Source of the DNA: Methanobacterium alkalithermotolerans
Lineage (GTDB): Archaea > Methanobacteriota > Methanobacteria > Methanobacteriales > Methanobacteriaceae
Direction of reading: 5' to 3'
DNA: 64,000 bases
Assembly (NCBI RefSeq): GCF_018141185.1
Contig: NZ_CP058560.1
Location: 2,123,078 to 2,187,077, forward strand
Part shown: one piece after another, positions 8,611-17,642 of the stretch
Position numbering within the stretch: position 1 is the first letter of the stretch
Layout of the letters: every line of letters starts with the position of its first letter
Position numbers and translations under genes: made by a program
Notes under the pieces: generated by a model
What the model was told of the DNA's origin: nothing
Seen by the model: only the letters and a program-made list of their open reading frames with translations
Databases searched by the model: none

Positions 8611-8790
8611 TTGGAAAAGAAAGTATTTGCAGTATTATTAATAATTTGTTTAGTACTGCATTTAAAATTAAGTGATATGGCACTATATGCCCCTAATGTC
8701 ACTGAAAACTTTAAGGGGGTGAATTATGATGGACATAAAAAAAATTTTAATTTTAATGACTATATTAGCATGTTTAACTCTGTCTATTAG
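8611..8790 (+). CDS. Possible short secreted peptide upstream of surface protein
   Basis: A TTG at 8611 behind GGAGGAGATCAAA starts a 59-residue frame beginning MEKKVFAVLLIICLVLHL, which resembles a signal peptide. It overlaps the surface-protein start at 8726 in another frame. It may be a real leader peptide, a decayed earlier start of a paralogue, or chance. The ribosome site is better than expected by chance, but the overlap of 65 bases counts against it. Confidence 0.25.
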   Translation: MEKKVFAVLLIICLVLHLKLSDMALYAPNVTENFKGVNYDGHKKNFNFNDYISMFNSVY

Positions 8791-11700
8791 TAGTGTTTCG
8801 GCATCTAATTTGACTTTTAATGAAACTGGATTAGCTTCTCAAGGTGTTAAAAACTATACTGAAGCTAATAATAATAAGTTACCGAATCATGTGGTTGTCT
8901 CAGATAAAAATAGTACCATGCCTTCTTTTTTACGTACACTTACTACTACCACAGTACAACTCAATTCTGGTGTAACTACGCCAGTAAATATTACTAATGT
9001 AAATAATCCTACTGGACCTTCTGGAACTGCAACAGGCATAGTATATAAATCAGAGTATGTACAAATTGCAAATAATATAAATACCTTTATAAATAATAAT
9101 GGTGCAGCTCCTAATTTTGCATCTAGTAGTAGAGGCAACATACGTTATGAATCACTAGTCTACATGTATTCAAGGATAGTAAACTGGTATTATGTAAATG
9201 GAGAATTACCCACTTATGTAACCGTAGTTCATTGTAGCGGGGTAAATTCCAATGGGGTAGTAATAGATAATGTACCTCCAAGTGTAACCAATAGCCTAGC
9301 TCCAGGTACCTACAACACCTTAAAAAATGTGACTTTAACTGCCAATGATAACCATGATCCTAACCCTAAGGTTTATTATAGTTTGGATAATGGTGCTACA
9401 TGGAGTAATCAAATTAAAACAGTTACATTAAACCTTAATGTTGGAGTAACAAACTTAAAGTATTATGGGCGAGATGCAGCAGGCAATCAAGGCACCACTC
9501 AAACAGCAACTTATACTATCAACACTAATTCAACAGCACCAACAAGCTTCACCATAGATGAAATAAAAAATGCAGCAAGTTCTGTGAAATACTATGTCGA
9601 AGACATTAAACAGTTGCCTTCCAATGTAACGATTTCTGGAATTACAGTAAGTATGGCGGAATTCCTAAAACTCCAGTCAATAGCATTATTAAATATTAAC
9701 AGTACTTCTAACTCATCTATCGTATTAAGTAATGTCATAGATGCTACAAATTCTACAGAAAATCTTCAAACTGGTAAATTAAATCAAACAGAGTATCTTC
9801 AGATTGCTAATACTGTTAAAACTTTTATTGACTCCAACGGCCAAGCACCAAATTTTGCCTCTAGTACTAAAGGAAACATAGGCTTTGAATCACTAGTCTA
9901 CACATTTGCACAAATTTTAAACTCCTATCAAGTCGGCAATGTTTTACCTAATTTCATCACAATCAGACCATGGACAACTGTTACAAATAATAACACAGTT
10001 TTCATAAGGATGGAACAGATTAGAAAAGCAGCAGATACGGTGCAATCATATGTGGAAACCAGCCATAAATTACCAGACCATGTAACTATCTCTGAATCTA
10101 CAGTTAGCATGCCTCAATTCTTAAATTTACAACTAAAATCTTTAATAAATGCTGATGCTTATTTATATCAGTCAATTATTTTAGAAAATTACACTACAGC
10201 TCCGAATCCATATGAAAGCATAACTGGCGGCAATCTAAATTATGTAGATTATATGAGTGCAGCAAATGATATAATTGCATTTATGGATAGTAATGGCCAT
10301 GCACCAAACTATAAAGATACTGTAAGGGGATATATACGTTTTGAATCTTTAGTTTATATGTATGCGGAGATAATAAACTCTGTTTATAGGAATAATGGAT
10401 TTCCACAGCATATACCATTAAGGCCTTGGTCAACTGTTACGAATAATAATACGGTATTCATAACTATGGATCAGATAAATGCAGCAGTTTGGGGTGTACA
10501 GAATTATGTAGAGACTTATAATGCGCTTCCTAGTAGTGTAACTATTTCTGGAAGGCAGATAAGTATGCCGCAATTTTTGAATTTAGAAATTAAATCACTA
10601 AAAAATATTCAAGCAGGCCTATATCAATCTATTATTCTACAAAATTACAATACTGCACCTAACCCTTCAGAAACATTAACTAGTGGTAAAATTAACTATG
10701 AGAATTATCTTAATTCGGTAGATACTGTCATCTCATTTATGAATGATAATGGTCGGGCGCCTAATTTCACTTGGACATCTCAAGGAAATATGCGTTATGA
10801 ATCCTTAGTTCATATGTACGCTCAAATCCTGAATTATTATAATGTAAACAAAGATCTTCCACAATATGTTACAGTTAACCCTTGGACAGTGGTATCCAAT
10901 CCAAATACGGTATCTTATAATACTGGACAAATAATTAGTGCAGCAGAAACTGTTAAATCATATGTGGAAACTAATAATGCACTTCCAAGTAGTGTGAATA
11001 TTTCTGGAACACCAGTGAGCATGCCACAATTTTTAAAACTCTTAACTACAACTCTGCATAATATAAATGGTACATATGCTGGTCAAATAGTCTTAGGAAG
11101 TTATAATCCACCTACAAGTACTTCAGAAACTATCACTGGAGGAACTCTCAACAAAACCCAATATCTGGATCTTGCAAGGAGTGTTGAATTTTTCATGTAT
11201 GGTAATTTAAGAGCTCCTAATTTCCAAAACTCTAGCCTAGGAAATATAAGATACCAATCATTAATCTATATGTACAGCCAAATACTAAGCTCATATAAAG
11301 CAAATAACTACAATTTACCTGATTTTATTACAGTAAGACCGTGGTCGGTTGTTTCAAATTCAAATACTAAGTTTATAACAACAGATCAAATAAAAAACGC
11401 CTCAGAAACTGTTAAATCATATATTGAGACTAATCACGCACTACCAAGCAGTGTCACAATATCTAACACTCAAGTAACTATGCCTCAGTTCTTAAAACTT
11501 TTAACAACATCAATATCAAATATTAATGGCCAATTAAATGCTACTATTGTCCTGCAAAATTATAATTCAGCTCCTAATCCTTCTGGAACTATAACTGGCG
11601 GAATCCTTAACAGTACAAATTATTTAAACATTGCCAACAATATAATCTCTTTTATGGACTCCAATGGACACGCACCAAACTTCGCATACAGTAGCCTTGG

Positions 11701-14700
11701 AAATATACGCTATGAATCCTTAATTTACAAGTACTCTTTAATCATGGGCTATTATTCTAATAAAACAGAATTGCCCCAGAATATTACTGTAACACCATGG
11801 TCAGTTGTTTCAAATCAAAGCACAGTATTCTTTACTAATGATCAGGTAGAAAGTGCTGCTAAAACAGTACAATCCTATGTAGAAACCAATCATCAGTTAC
11901 CAACTAATGTGATAATTAATGGAACTACTGTTACCATGCCCCAATTCCTACAACTTGCAACTACTGCACTATTAAACATAGATCGCTCATTATACAGTTC
12001 AATTGCACTTAAAAGTTACAATACTGCTACCAACCAATCAGAAACCATAAATAATAGTGAGGATATTACTTACACAGATTACATAGAATTTGCAAATGAT
12101 ATAAATACATATATGCGTATTAATGGAAAAGCTCCTGACTTTATAACTACTAAACTCGGGACAATGCGCTATGAATCACTTGTATACATGTACAGTCAAA
12201 TTTTAAGCTCCTATAATGCAACAAGTACCCTAGCAGAATTCATAACAGTAAATCCATGGTCAACTGTTTCTAATTCAAGCACTATATTTATAACAACAGA
12301 CCAGATAAAAAACGCATCACAAACAGTAAAATCATATATCGATACAAATCACACACTACCAAGCAGTGTAAACATATCTGGAAATGATATAACCATGCCT
12401 CAATTCCTTAAACTAGCTGCTAAATCAATCATAAATATTGAAAATTATTTGAACATTTCTATAATATTAGACAATGTAGGAGAACCAACAACTTCCATAG
12501 AAAATATAACTGTTGGAACAATAACGAGTTATGAATTTGTAGACATTGCAAATAAAATAACATCATTTATGAATTCTAATGGCACAGCACCCAGTAACAT
12601 TACTGATATAAGCTTAGGAAGCAATATAGGCTATGAATCATTGGTTTACATGTTTTCTAAAATAATGATGTCATATAATGCTACTGAACACGCTTGGGGG
12701 AGTATTTCAGTTTCTCCATGGGTAGCATTGTCTAATCCTGATGGGACTTTTAATTTCAGATCTCAAAAAATGTTTAATTCAATACAGGATGCTATAGATG
12801 ATGATGATACTATAAGTGGTGATACTATATGGCTTAGAAAAGACATATATTCAGAAAATGTTTTAATTAACAAAAAAATCATCATAAGACCAATTTATGG
12901 AGTTGATGTATCAATATATGCCTTAAATTCTACTCTTCCCATATTTACCATAAACATCGGTGGAAATGGCACAACTATACAAGATCTCATTATAAATGGA
13001 TCTATGGGGAATGTTGGTATTTATATCAACAATTCAATTGAAAACCAAATTCTCGGAAATAATATAACAAACACCAGTGATGGTATATACCTGTACAACA
13101 CTACCAAGAACTTGATTTCTGGAAATAATATAAATAATAACAGTGGAAATGGTTTACTCATCAACACAGGATCTGATAATGAAATATCAAGTAATATAAT
13201 TACTTCAAATGGTTTTGCAGGGATTAGCATCCAGAACTCTGATAAAAACAAGATTTACAGTAATATTCTCACTAATAATCAAGATGGAATTTATTTAAAT
13301 AACTCCTCAACAGAGATTCACTTAAACCAGATTGCTGGAAACATCAGATACGGACTCTACAACCAAGGTAATGGCACTATAAATGCAACCAATAACTGGT
13401 GGGGTACCAATAACCCAATTGTATCCTCAGCAAGTCCTAGTGACATTAATATAGATGGCGGCACAGTAACATATAATCCATGGCTAGTACTCACCATAAA
13501 CAGTTCAACCGATCGTTCAGACCGCAACGGCTCCAACTACAATTACATAATAACTGCCGATTTAACCCACAACAACCAAGGAAATGATACCTCTTCAAAA
13601 GGTAATATTCCTGATAATATACCTGTTAACTTCAACTCGACTATAGGAACTATTAACAGCTCAGATTCTACCAAGAAGGGCAAATCAGAGATTAAACTTA
13701 CAAGTACCCAAGCAGGCACAGCTAATGTTTCAGTGACATTAGACAACCAGACAGTATCCAAATTAGTCAATATAACCAGTGTAAATGTGCTAGGAGTGTA
13801 TAATACTAGGACTCAAGAAAGCTTTATCAGTATACGGGATGCAATAGATGATGCCGATACACGAGATGGTGATTCCCTAACTATATCTGAAGGCATATAT
13901 ACCGAAAACGTTGTTGTTAACAAAAAACTTACAATAAAGGCAGCTGCGGGAGCAAAAGTAACAGTTAAAGCAAAAGACGATGATAAAAGTGTCTTTGTCA
14001 TAGGTAATGGGGGGAGCGGTTCAACTATACAAGGATTCAACATAATTAGTTCTAGTGATTCATATGGAATATCTTTAAGCCACTCGTATAACAACAATAT
14101 CAGTAACAATAATGTATCAGACAGTAACAGAGGAATTTATTTATATAACTCTGGAAATAATACCATATCTGGAATTACCATAAAAGATAGCTACTACGGA
14201 ATATTTATTTACAATTCAGCCAGTAACAATATATTTGGTAATATAATAAAAAACAATGAAAACGGTATTTATCTTAGAAACTCCAATTACAATATAGTTA
14301 CAGGAAATACAATAGTTGATAATTTCTTTGGAAGCTATGTTTATCATTCTAACAACAACAATGTTACTGGAAATATTATTACTGGTAACTGGGCCGGAAT
14401 TTATCTCTACGACACTAACAATAACTACGTAACTAATAACAATCTTACAGACAATGGGGCAGGAATCACCCATTATAACTCCATTGGCATAGTTATATCT
14501 GGAAATAACTTCAGTGACAACTGGATTACAGATATATCTGTAATAGACTCTGGTAAAGTGGTAATGGCCACTAGTTTCTACACATGTGGACCAGCAGCAT
14601 TAGCCACAATCCTCAAAAATATGGGAATATACACTACAGAAATCGAACTCGCAGAATTAGCAGGTACGGATGAAACAGGAACTAGTTTGTTTGGATTGAC

Positions 14701-15487
14701 GACAGCAGCACTAAATAAAGGTGTAACTGCAATAGGAGCAAGATTAACCACAGATCAACTTAAAAGCAATCATATGGTTGTTCTATCTATTAAGGGAGTC
14801 AATCACTTCGTAGTTATACAAAACATTACTGACACAACAGTTTATCTATTCGACCCTAACCTTGGAAACGTTGAGATGACGATGGACAAATTCAATGAAC
14901 TCTACATTGGAATTGCACTGATAATTAATGAACAGGCACCAGCAAACGCTACATTATTAACTGACACTGAAATGGAAAATATCAAAGGATTTCGCTGGGA
15001 AAAGGTTGCAAATGAATATTGGATACCCGGATTCTATTATCCTACTTTGCAATGGGTAAATCGAATCATTTATTATCCCGTCATTAAATTTAGATGGGTT
15101 CCTGGCTATCGTCTCTTTGGTAGAATCCCTATACCTGGCCACTTTAAGCCTTATATAAAATTGGAAAAATTAATCATCCCTGTTCCAAAAATAGTATGGA
15201 AGTGGAAACCACCCGAAAAAAGGACATACTATACATACAAAAGAGTCCCTGATATACCAGTTTATTTTTCATATGTACCTAATTTAGATCGTACAAGCAA
15301 AAAAATAGCTTATGGTGGTGCAACGATATTCATGGGAGCGGTCGGTGTAGTATTCGGTCCAAACCCTGCTTATCGAATTGGTGGGGCAGGGATGATATAT
15401 AGTGGTTTATATAATTACCAACAGCATTTAGACGAGGTAGGTTACGGAGATGATTGGCGCTATACAGACCCACTTTTTTATATATAA
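8726..15487 (+). CDS. Giant surface protein: pseudomurein-binding repeats, beta-helices, C39-like peptidase, distinct C-terminal tip
   Basis: The 2253-residue product has a signal peptide (1-~27). About 16 alternating pseudomurein-binding-type repeats follow (~30-180 and ~270-1345), in two forms: TVKSYVETNxxLPSSVTISG and FMDSNGxAPNF..GNIRYESLVYMYS. A CHB/Ig-like module lies at ~184-270, a NosD/PbH1 beta-helix at ~1350-1585, an invasin-like Ig domain at ~1590-1687 and a second beta-helix at ~1690-1940. A papain-fold C39-type peptidase has C1954 (FYTCGPAAL), H2027 (GVNHFVV) and D2043 (LFDPNLG). The last ~170 residues are rich in Pro and aromatics and end in a Gly-rich hydrophobic stretch before a charged tail. 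The start ATG follows AAGGGGGTG. It likely anchors to the pseudomurein wall; the peptidase may release the tip, cleave wall peptides or process other proteins. Small membrane proteins follow. Confidence 0.85.
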   Translation: MMDIKKILILMTILACLTLSISSVSASNLTFNETGLASQGVKNYTEANNNKLPNHVVVSDKNSTMPSFLRTLTTTTVQLNSGVTTPVNITNVNNPTGPSGTATGIVYKSEYVQIANNINTFINNNGAAPNFASSSRGNIRYESLVYMYSRIVNWYYVNGELPTYVTVVHCSGVNSNGVVIDNVPPSVTNSLAPGTYNTLKNVTLTANDNHDPNPKVYYSLDNGATWSNQIKTVTLNLNVGVTNLKYYGRDAAGNQGTTQTATYTINTNSTAPTSFTIDEIKNAASSVKYYVEDIKQLPSNVTISGITVSMAEFLKLQSIALLNINSTSNSSIVLSNVIDATNSTENLQTGKLNQTEYLQIANTVKTFIDSNGQAPNFASSTKGNIGFESLVYTFAQILNSYQVGNVLPNFITIRPWTTVTNNNTVFIRMEQIRKAADTVQSYVETSHKLPDHVTISESTVSMPQFLNLQLKSLINADAYLYQSIILENYTTAPNPYESITGGNLNYVDYMSAANDIIAFMDSNGHAPNYKDTVRGYIRFESLVYMYAEIINSVYRNNGFPQHIPLRPWSTVTNNNTVFITMDQINAAVWGVQNYVETYNALPSSVTISGRQISMPQFLNLEIKSLKNIQAGLYQSIILQNYNTAPNPSETLTSGKINYENYLNSVDTVISFMNDNGRAPNFTWTSQGNMRYESLVHMYAQILNYYNVNKDLPQYVTVNPWTVVSNPNTVSYNTGQIISAAETVKSYVETNNALPSSVNISGTPVSMPQFLKLLTTTLHNINGTYAGQIVLGSYNPPTSTSETITGGTLNKTQYLDLARSVEFFMYGNLRAPNFQNSSLGNIRYQSLIYMYSQILSSYKANNYNLPDFITVRPWSVVSNSNTKFITTDQIKNASETVKSYIETNHALPSSVTISNTQVTMPQFLKLLTTSISNINGQLNATIVLQNYNSAPNPSGTITGGILNSTNYLNIANNIISFMDSNGHAPNFAYSSLGNIRYESLIYKYSLIMGYYSNKTELPQNITVTPWSVVSNQSTVFFTNDQVESAAKTVQSYVETNHQLPTNVIINGTTVTMPQFLQLATTALLNIDRSLYSSIALKSYNTATNQSETINNSEDITYTDYIEFANDINTYMRINGKAPDFITTKLGTMRYESLVYMYSQILSSYNATSTLAEFITVNPWSTVSNSSTIFITTDQIKNASQTVKSYIDTNHTLPSSVNISGNDITMPQFLKLAAKSIINIENYLNISIILDNVGEPTTSIENITVGTITSYEFVDIANKITSFMNSNGTAPSNITDISLGSNIGYESLVYMFSKIMMSYNATEHAWGSISVSPWVALSNPDGTFNFRSQKMFNSIQDAIDDDDTISGDTIWLRKDIYSENVLINKKIIIRPIYGVDVSIYALNSTLPIFTINIGGNGTTIQDLIINGSMGNVGIYINNSIENQILGNNITNTSDGIYLYNTTKNLISGNNINNNSGNGLLINTGSDNEISSNIITSNGFAGISIQNSDKNKIYSNILTNNQDGIYLNNSSTEIHLNQIAGNIRYGLYNQGNGTINATNNWWGTNNPIVSSASPSDINIDGGTVTYNPWLVLTINSSTDRSDRNGSNYNYIITADLTHNNQGNDTSSKGNIPDNIPVNFNSTIGTINSSDSTKKGKSEIKLTSTQAGTANVSVTLDNQTVSKLVNITSVNVLGVYNTRTQESFISIRDAIDDADTRDGDSLTISEGIYTENVVVNKKLTIKAAAGAKVTVKAKDDDKSVFVIGNGGSGSTIQGFNIISSSDSYGISLSHSYNNNISNNNVSDSNRGIYLYNSGNNTISGITIKDSYYGIFIYNSASNNIFGNIIKNNENGIYLRNSNYNIVTGNTIVDNFFGSYVYHSNNNNVTGNIITGNWAGIYLYDTNNNYVTNNNLTDNGAGITHYNSIGIVISGNNFSDNWITDISVIDSGKVVMATSFYTCGPAALATILKNMGIYTTEIELAELAGTDETGTSLFGLTTAALNKGVTAIGARLTTDQLKSNHMVVLSIKGVNHFVVIQNITDTTVYLFDPNLGNVEMTMDKFNELYIGIALIINEQAPANATLLTDTEMENIKGFRWEKVANEYWIPGFYYPTLQWVNRIIYYPVIKFRWVPGYRLFGRIPIPGHFKPYIKLEKLIIPVPKIVWKWKPPEKRTYYTYKRVPDIPVYFSYVPNLDRTSKKIAYGGATIFMGAVGVVFGPNPAYRIGGAGMIYSGLYNYQQHLDEVGYGDDWRYTDPLFYI

Positions 15488-15556
15488 CTTTTGTAGTTAT
15501 ATATAATGTCCATTTTTTTTTAAAAGTTAAAAAAGAAAATAGGAGGTATAAATTAG

Positions 15557-15901
15557 ATGGTTAAAATTAATAATAAAATAAGATTTGTAGTTGGAATTGT
15601 TCTTGTAATTATGAGTATATACTTATTCCTATTACCTGGAACTTTTTTTATTAAATCTTTTATGTTTCTATTCTCAACGTATTTTCTTGTAGATAGTGTT
15701 TTAGAAAATAAATCTGCATTAATGTCCGTTTTTTGGGGTATATTAATACTATTAATGAGTATTATTTCATTAAGAATAGATAACTTACCCTTAATGTCGG
15801 TGGAGGTTATATTTGGGATTTTGTTAGGTTTATCATTTATAGTAACAGGGATAGGAGTAATTTCAGGCCATTTAAGTGGAAAGTGGGTAAAACTAAATTA
15901 A
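15557..15901 (+). CDS. Small four-helix membrane protein, possible immunity protein
   Basis: The 114-residue protein is almost entirely hydrophobic with four predicted membrane helices (about 9-27, 30-50, 54-72, 81-105) and short charged loops. The ATG follows AGGAGGTATAAATTAG, an excellent ribosome site, 69 bases after the giant surface protein. No enzyme motif is visible. The position immediately downstream of a toxin-like gene, together with three similar-sized membrane proteins after it, suggests an immunity role; this is inference. A HdeD/DUF308-like membrane protein is an alternative. Confidence 0.6.
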   Translation: MVKINNKIRFVVGIVLVIMSIYLFLLPGTFFIKSFMFLFSTYFLVDSVLENKSALMSVFWGILILLMSIISLRIDNLPLMSVEVIFGILLGLSFIVTGIGVISGHLSGKWVKLN

Positions 15902-16120
15902 ATAACTAAAAACTCACAATAACTTAGATAATAAATAATGGTTTATGCATGTTGAAATATAGATCTGAAACTCTTAAATTTCAGGATTTAAACTGATGCA
16001 ATTTCATGGGGTTTTTTTAGATAAAAAGATTTAGATACCTCTATTTTGATAAAGTGTCCACTAACAAACTTTTTTTTAATATTTTTTTTAGTGGTTAATA
16101 AATTAAAGAGAGCCAAAAAA

Positions 16121-16465
16121 ATGAAAAGTAGAGATTTTTTTATTCTATTTTTAGCGTTATTATTTGTTGGATTTTCAAATTACTCCTCTTCATGAAATCC
16201 AGGCCTACTGGTCTATTCTTTAACCATTATAGGGGTATTGATTTCTGGAACTAAGCTCTTTAATTACAACCGGATTATTTATTATGTAATTTTTTTATCC
16301 CTAATAATAGTTCAAAGTATAATATTGCTGGATGGCTATTTATTTAATCTAACCTACTTGCAAAATACTAAAGAATATGCAATTTTAGGTGGGGCAGTTA
16401 CATCATATCTATTTGTAATTATATTGCTTTTTAAACCCAATATTTTCAGGTCTGATCTTACTTAA
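16121..16465 (+). pseudogene. Small four-helix membrane protein with one in-frame TGA
   Basis: From ATG 16121 the frame encodes MKSRDFFILFLALLFVG and is stopped by TGA at 16193, then continues open in the same frame to 16465. Joined, it is 114 residues with four membrane helices, the same size and topology as the neighbours. FNYNRI between helices 2 and 3 aligns with YYNQIA and YYNKSF of the next two proteins, so these look like paralogues. The TGA falls in the first external loop (SSS*NPG), a place where Trp would fit. A nonsense mutation or read-through are both possible; the ribosome site is weak. Confidence 0.5.
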
Positions 16466-16702
16466 AATAAACAGCTAAGAGTACCTATATGATTTAATAG
16501 AGAATTTTTATCAAATTTTAATCCACTTCAAAGTGGAAGCCAATAATATTTTTTTATAGTAAGGATTGCGACGAAGAATATATCTCCAGTAAGAGATAAT
16601 CCAGTTATAGAAGGCCATACAAAACTATGAAAGTTTACTGAAGGCTTTAAACCTTATACAATCTAATACTATTAATTGAAGGGAAAAAGGTAGGTAAGAT
16701 AT

Positions 16703-17053
16703 ATGAGGCAAGGTATAGGAATAATAGTGGGTAGTTCAATTCTGATATTAGCTAATTTAATGTCTTTGGGAGATCCGACGTTTCCATACCGTATTATAAT
16801 TATACTGGGACTTTTATTTAGTATTATATATGGGTTTTTTGAGTATAAGGAATATTACAATCAAATAGCGTATTCTCTCATTTTAGCTGTGTTTTTGATT
16901 ATAATATGGACATTATATTTCATCCAACCATTTTCCCCAAAGGTGGATGAAATGATTTATCGTTTAGAAACATGGATTATCACATTAATGCTATTAGGAC
17001 TATCTTTAGGTGTGTTTATATACTGGAGAAAAAAGTCAGAAACATCAAAATGA
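16703..17053 (+). CDS. Small four-helix membrane protein, paralogue in the array
   Basis: The 116-residue product has four membrane helices, a short external loop with GDPTFP after helix 1, and EYKEYYNQIAYS between helices 2 and 3. The YYN motif and loop lengths match the genes on either side. It ends with a charged tail (YWRKKSETSK), expected on the cytoplasmic face. ATG 16703 follows a purine-rich stretch with AAGGTAGG. It is a candidate immunity protein for the upstream toxin-like gene by position; no family is recognised. Confidence 0.6.
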   Translation: MRQGIGIIVGSSILILANLMSLGDPTFPYRIIIILGLLFSIIYGFFEYKEYYNQIAYSLILAVFLIIIWTLYFIQPFSPKVDEMIYRLETWIITLMLLGLSLGVFIYWRKKSETSK

Positions 17054-17176
17054 TGATTTTTATGTTAATACTAGCACTATTAAAACTTTGAATGATTATT
17101 TAAGTAGAGTTATGAATATCAAAACTAAAAAAGAATTTTTTATTTTTAGAAAATAAAATGCAAAAGGGGGAAGTAA

Positions 17177-17530
17177 GTGAAATTAGGGCGATTACTAATA
17201 ATTTTTGGGTTTTTAGGAATATTATTCTCTTTATTGAGTTTTTTTCTTTCCGGATCCCCGTCGTACTTATTTATTAGTTCATTTGGTGCATTTTTTATTT
17301 TAATAGGGATATTTGGGGATAGATACTATAATAAGAGTTTTTATCTAAGTTTTTTAGGTGTGGTTATCTTTCAAGGAGTAATATTAAGCTATATTTACTT
17401 TTTTAAACCAGTATACACAAATGAATCATTATTTTACTTCAATATTGTATTTTTTATAGTATATGCGGTTTTTTTTGTTTATATATTCACTCAAAGAAAT
17501 GAATATTTCCAAAAAGAAATTTCAAGATAA
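17177..17530 (+). CDS. Small four-helix membrane protein, paralogue in the array
   Basis: The 117-residue product starts at GTG 17177 behind AAAGGGGGAAG. It has four membrane helices, a GSPSYL loop after helix 1 and GDRYYNKSFYLS between helices 2 and 3, matching the two preceding proteins in layout and in the YYN motif. The tail is charged. It is the last gene of the plus-strand array; convergent TPR genes follow. Same inferred immunity role, with the same reservations. Confidence 0.6.
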   Translation: MKLGRLLIIFGFLGILFSLLSFFLSGSPSYLFISSFGAFFILIGIFGDRYYNKSFYLSFLGVVIFQGVILSYIYFFKPVYTNESLFYFNIVFFIVYAVFFVYIFTQRNEYFQKEISR

Positions 17531-17642
17531 CCAATTTTCCTATTTTTTAAAGGATAAAAAGATTTATTTAAGAATGCACCGTTAAAACATCTGTCATAAG
17601 CCAAAATAACAATGATAGATGTGCTGGATATTATTTGCTAGA

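Noticed and set aside
9050..12720. DNA-level tandem repeat array
   Set aside because: The repetition is at protein level (pseudomurein-binding repeats) with diverged codons; it is explained by the coding sequence.
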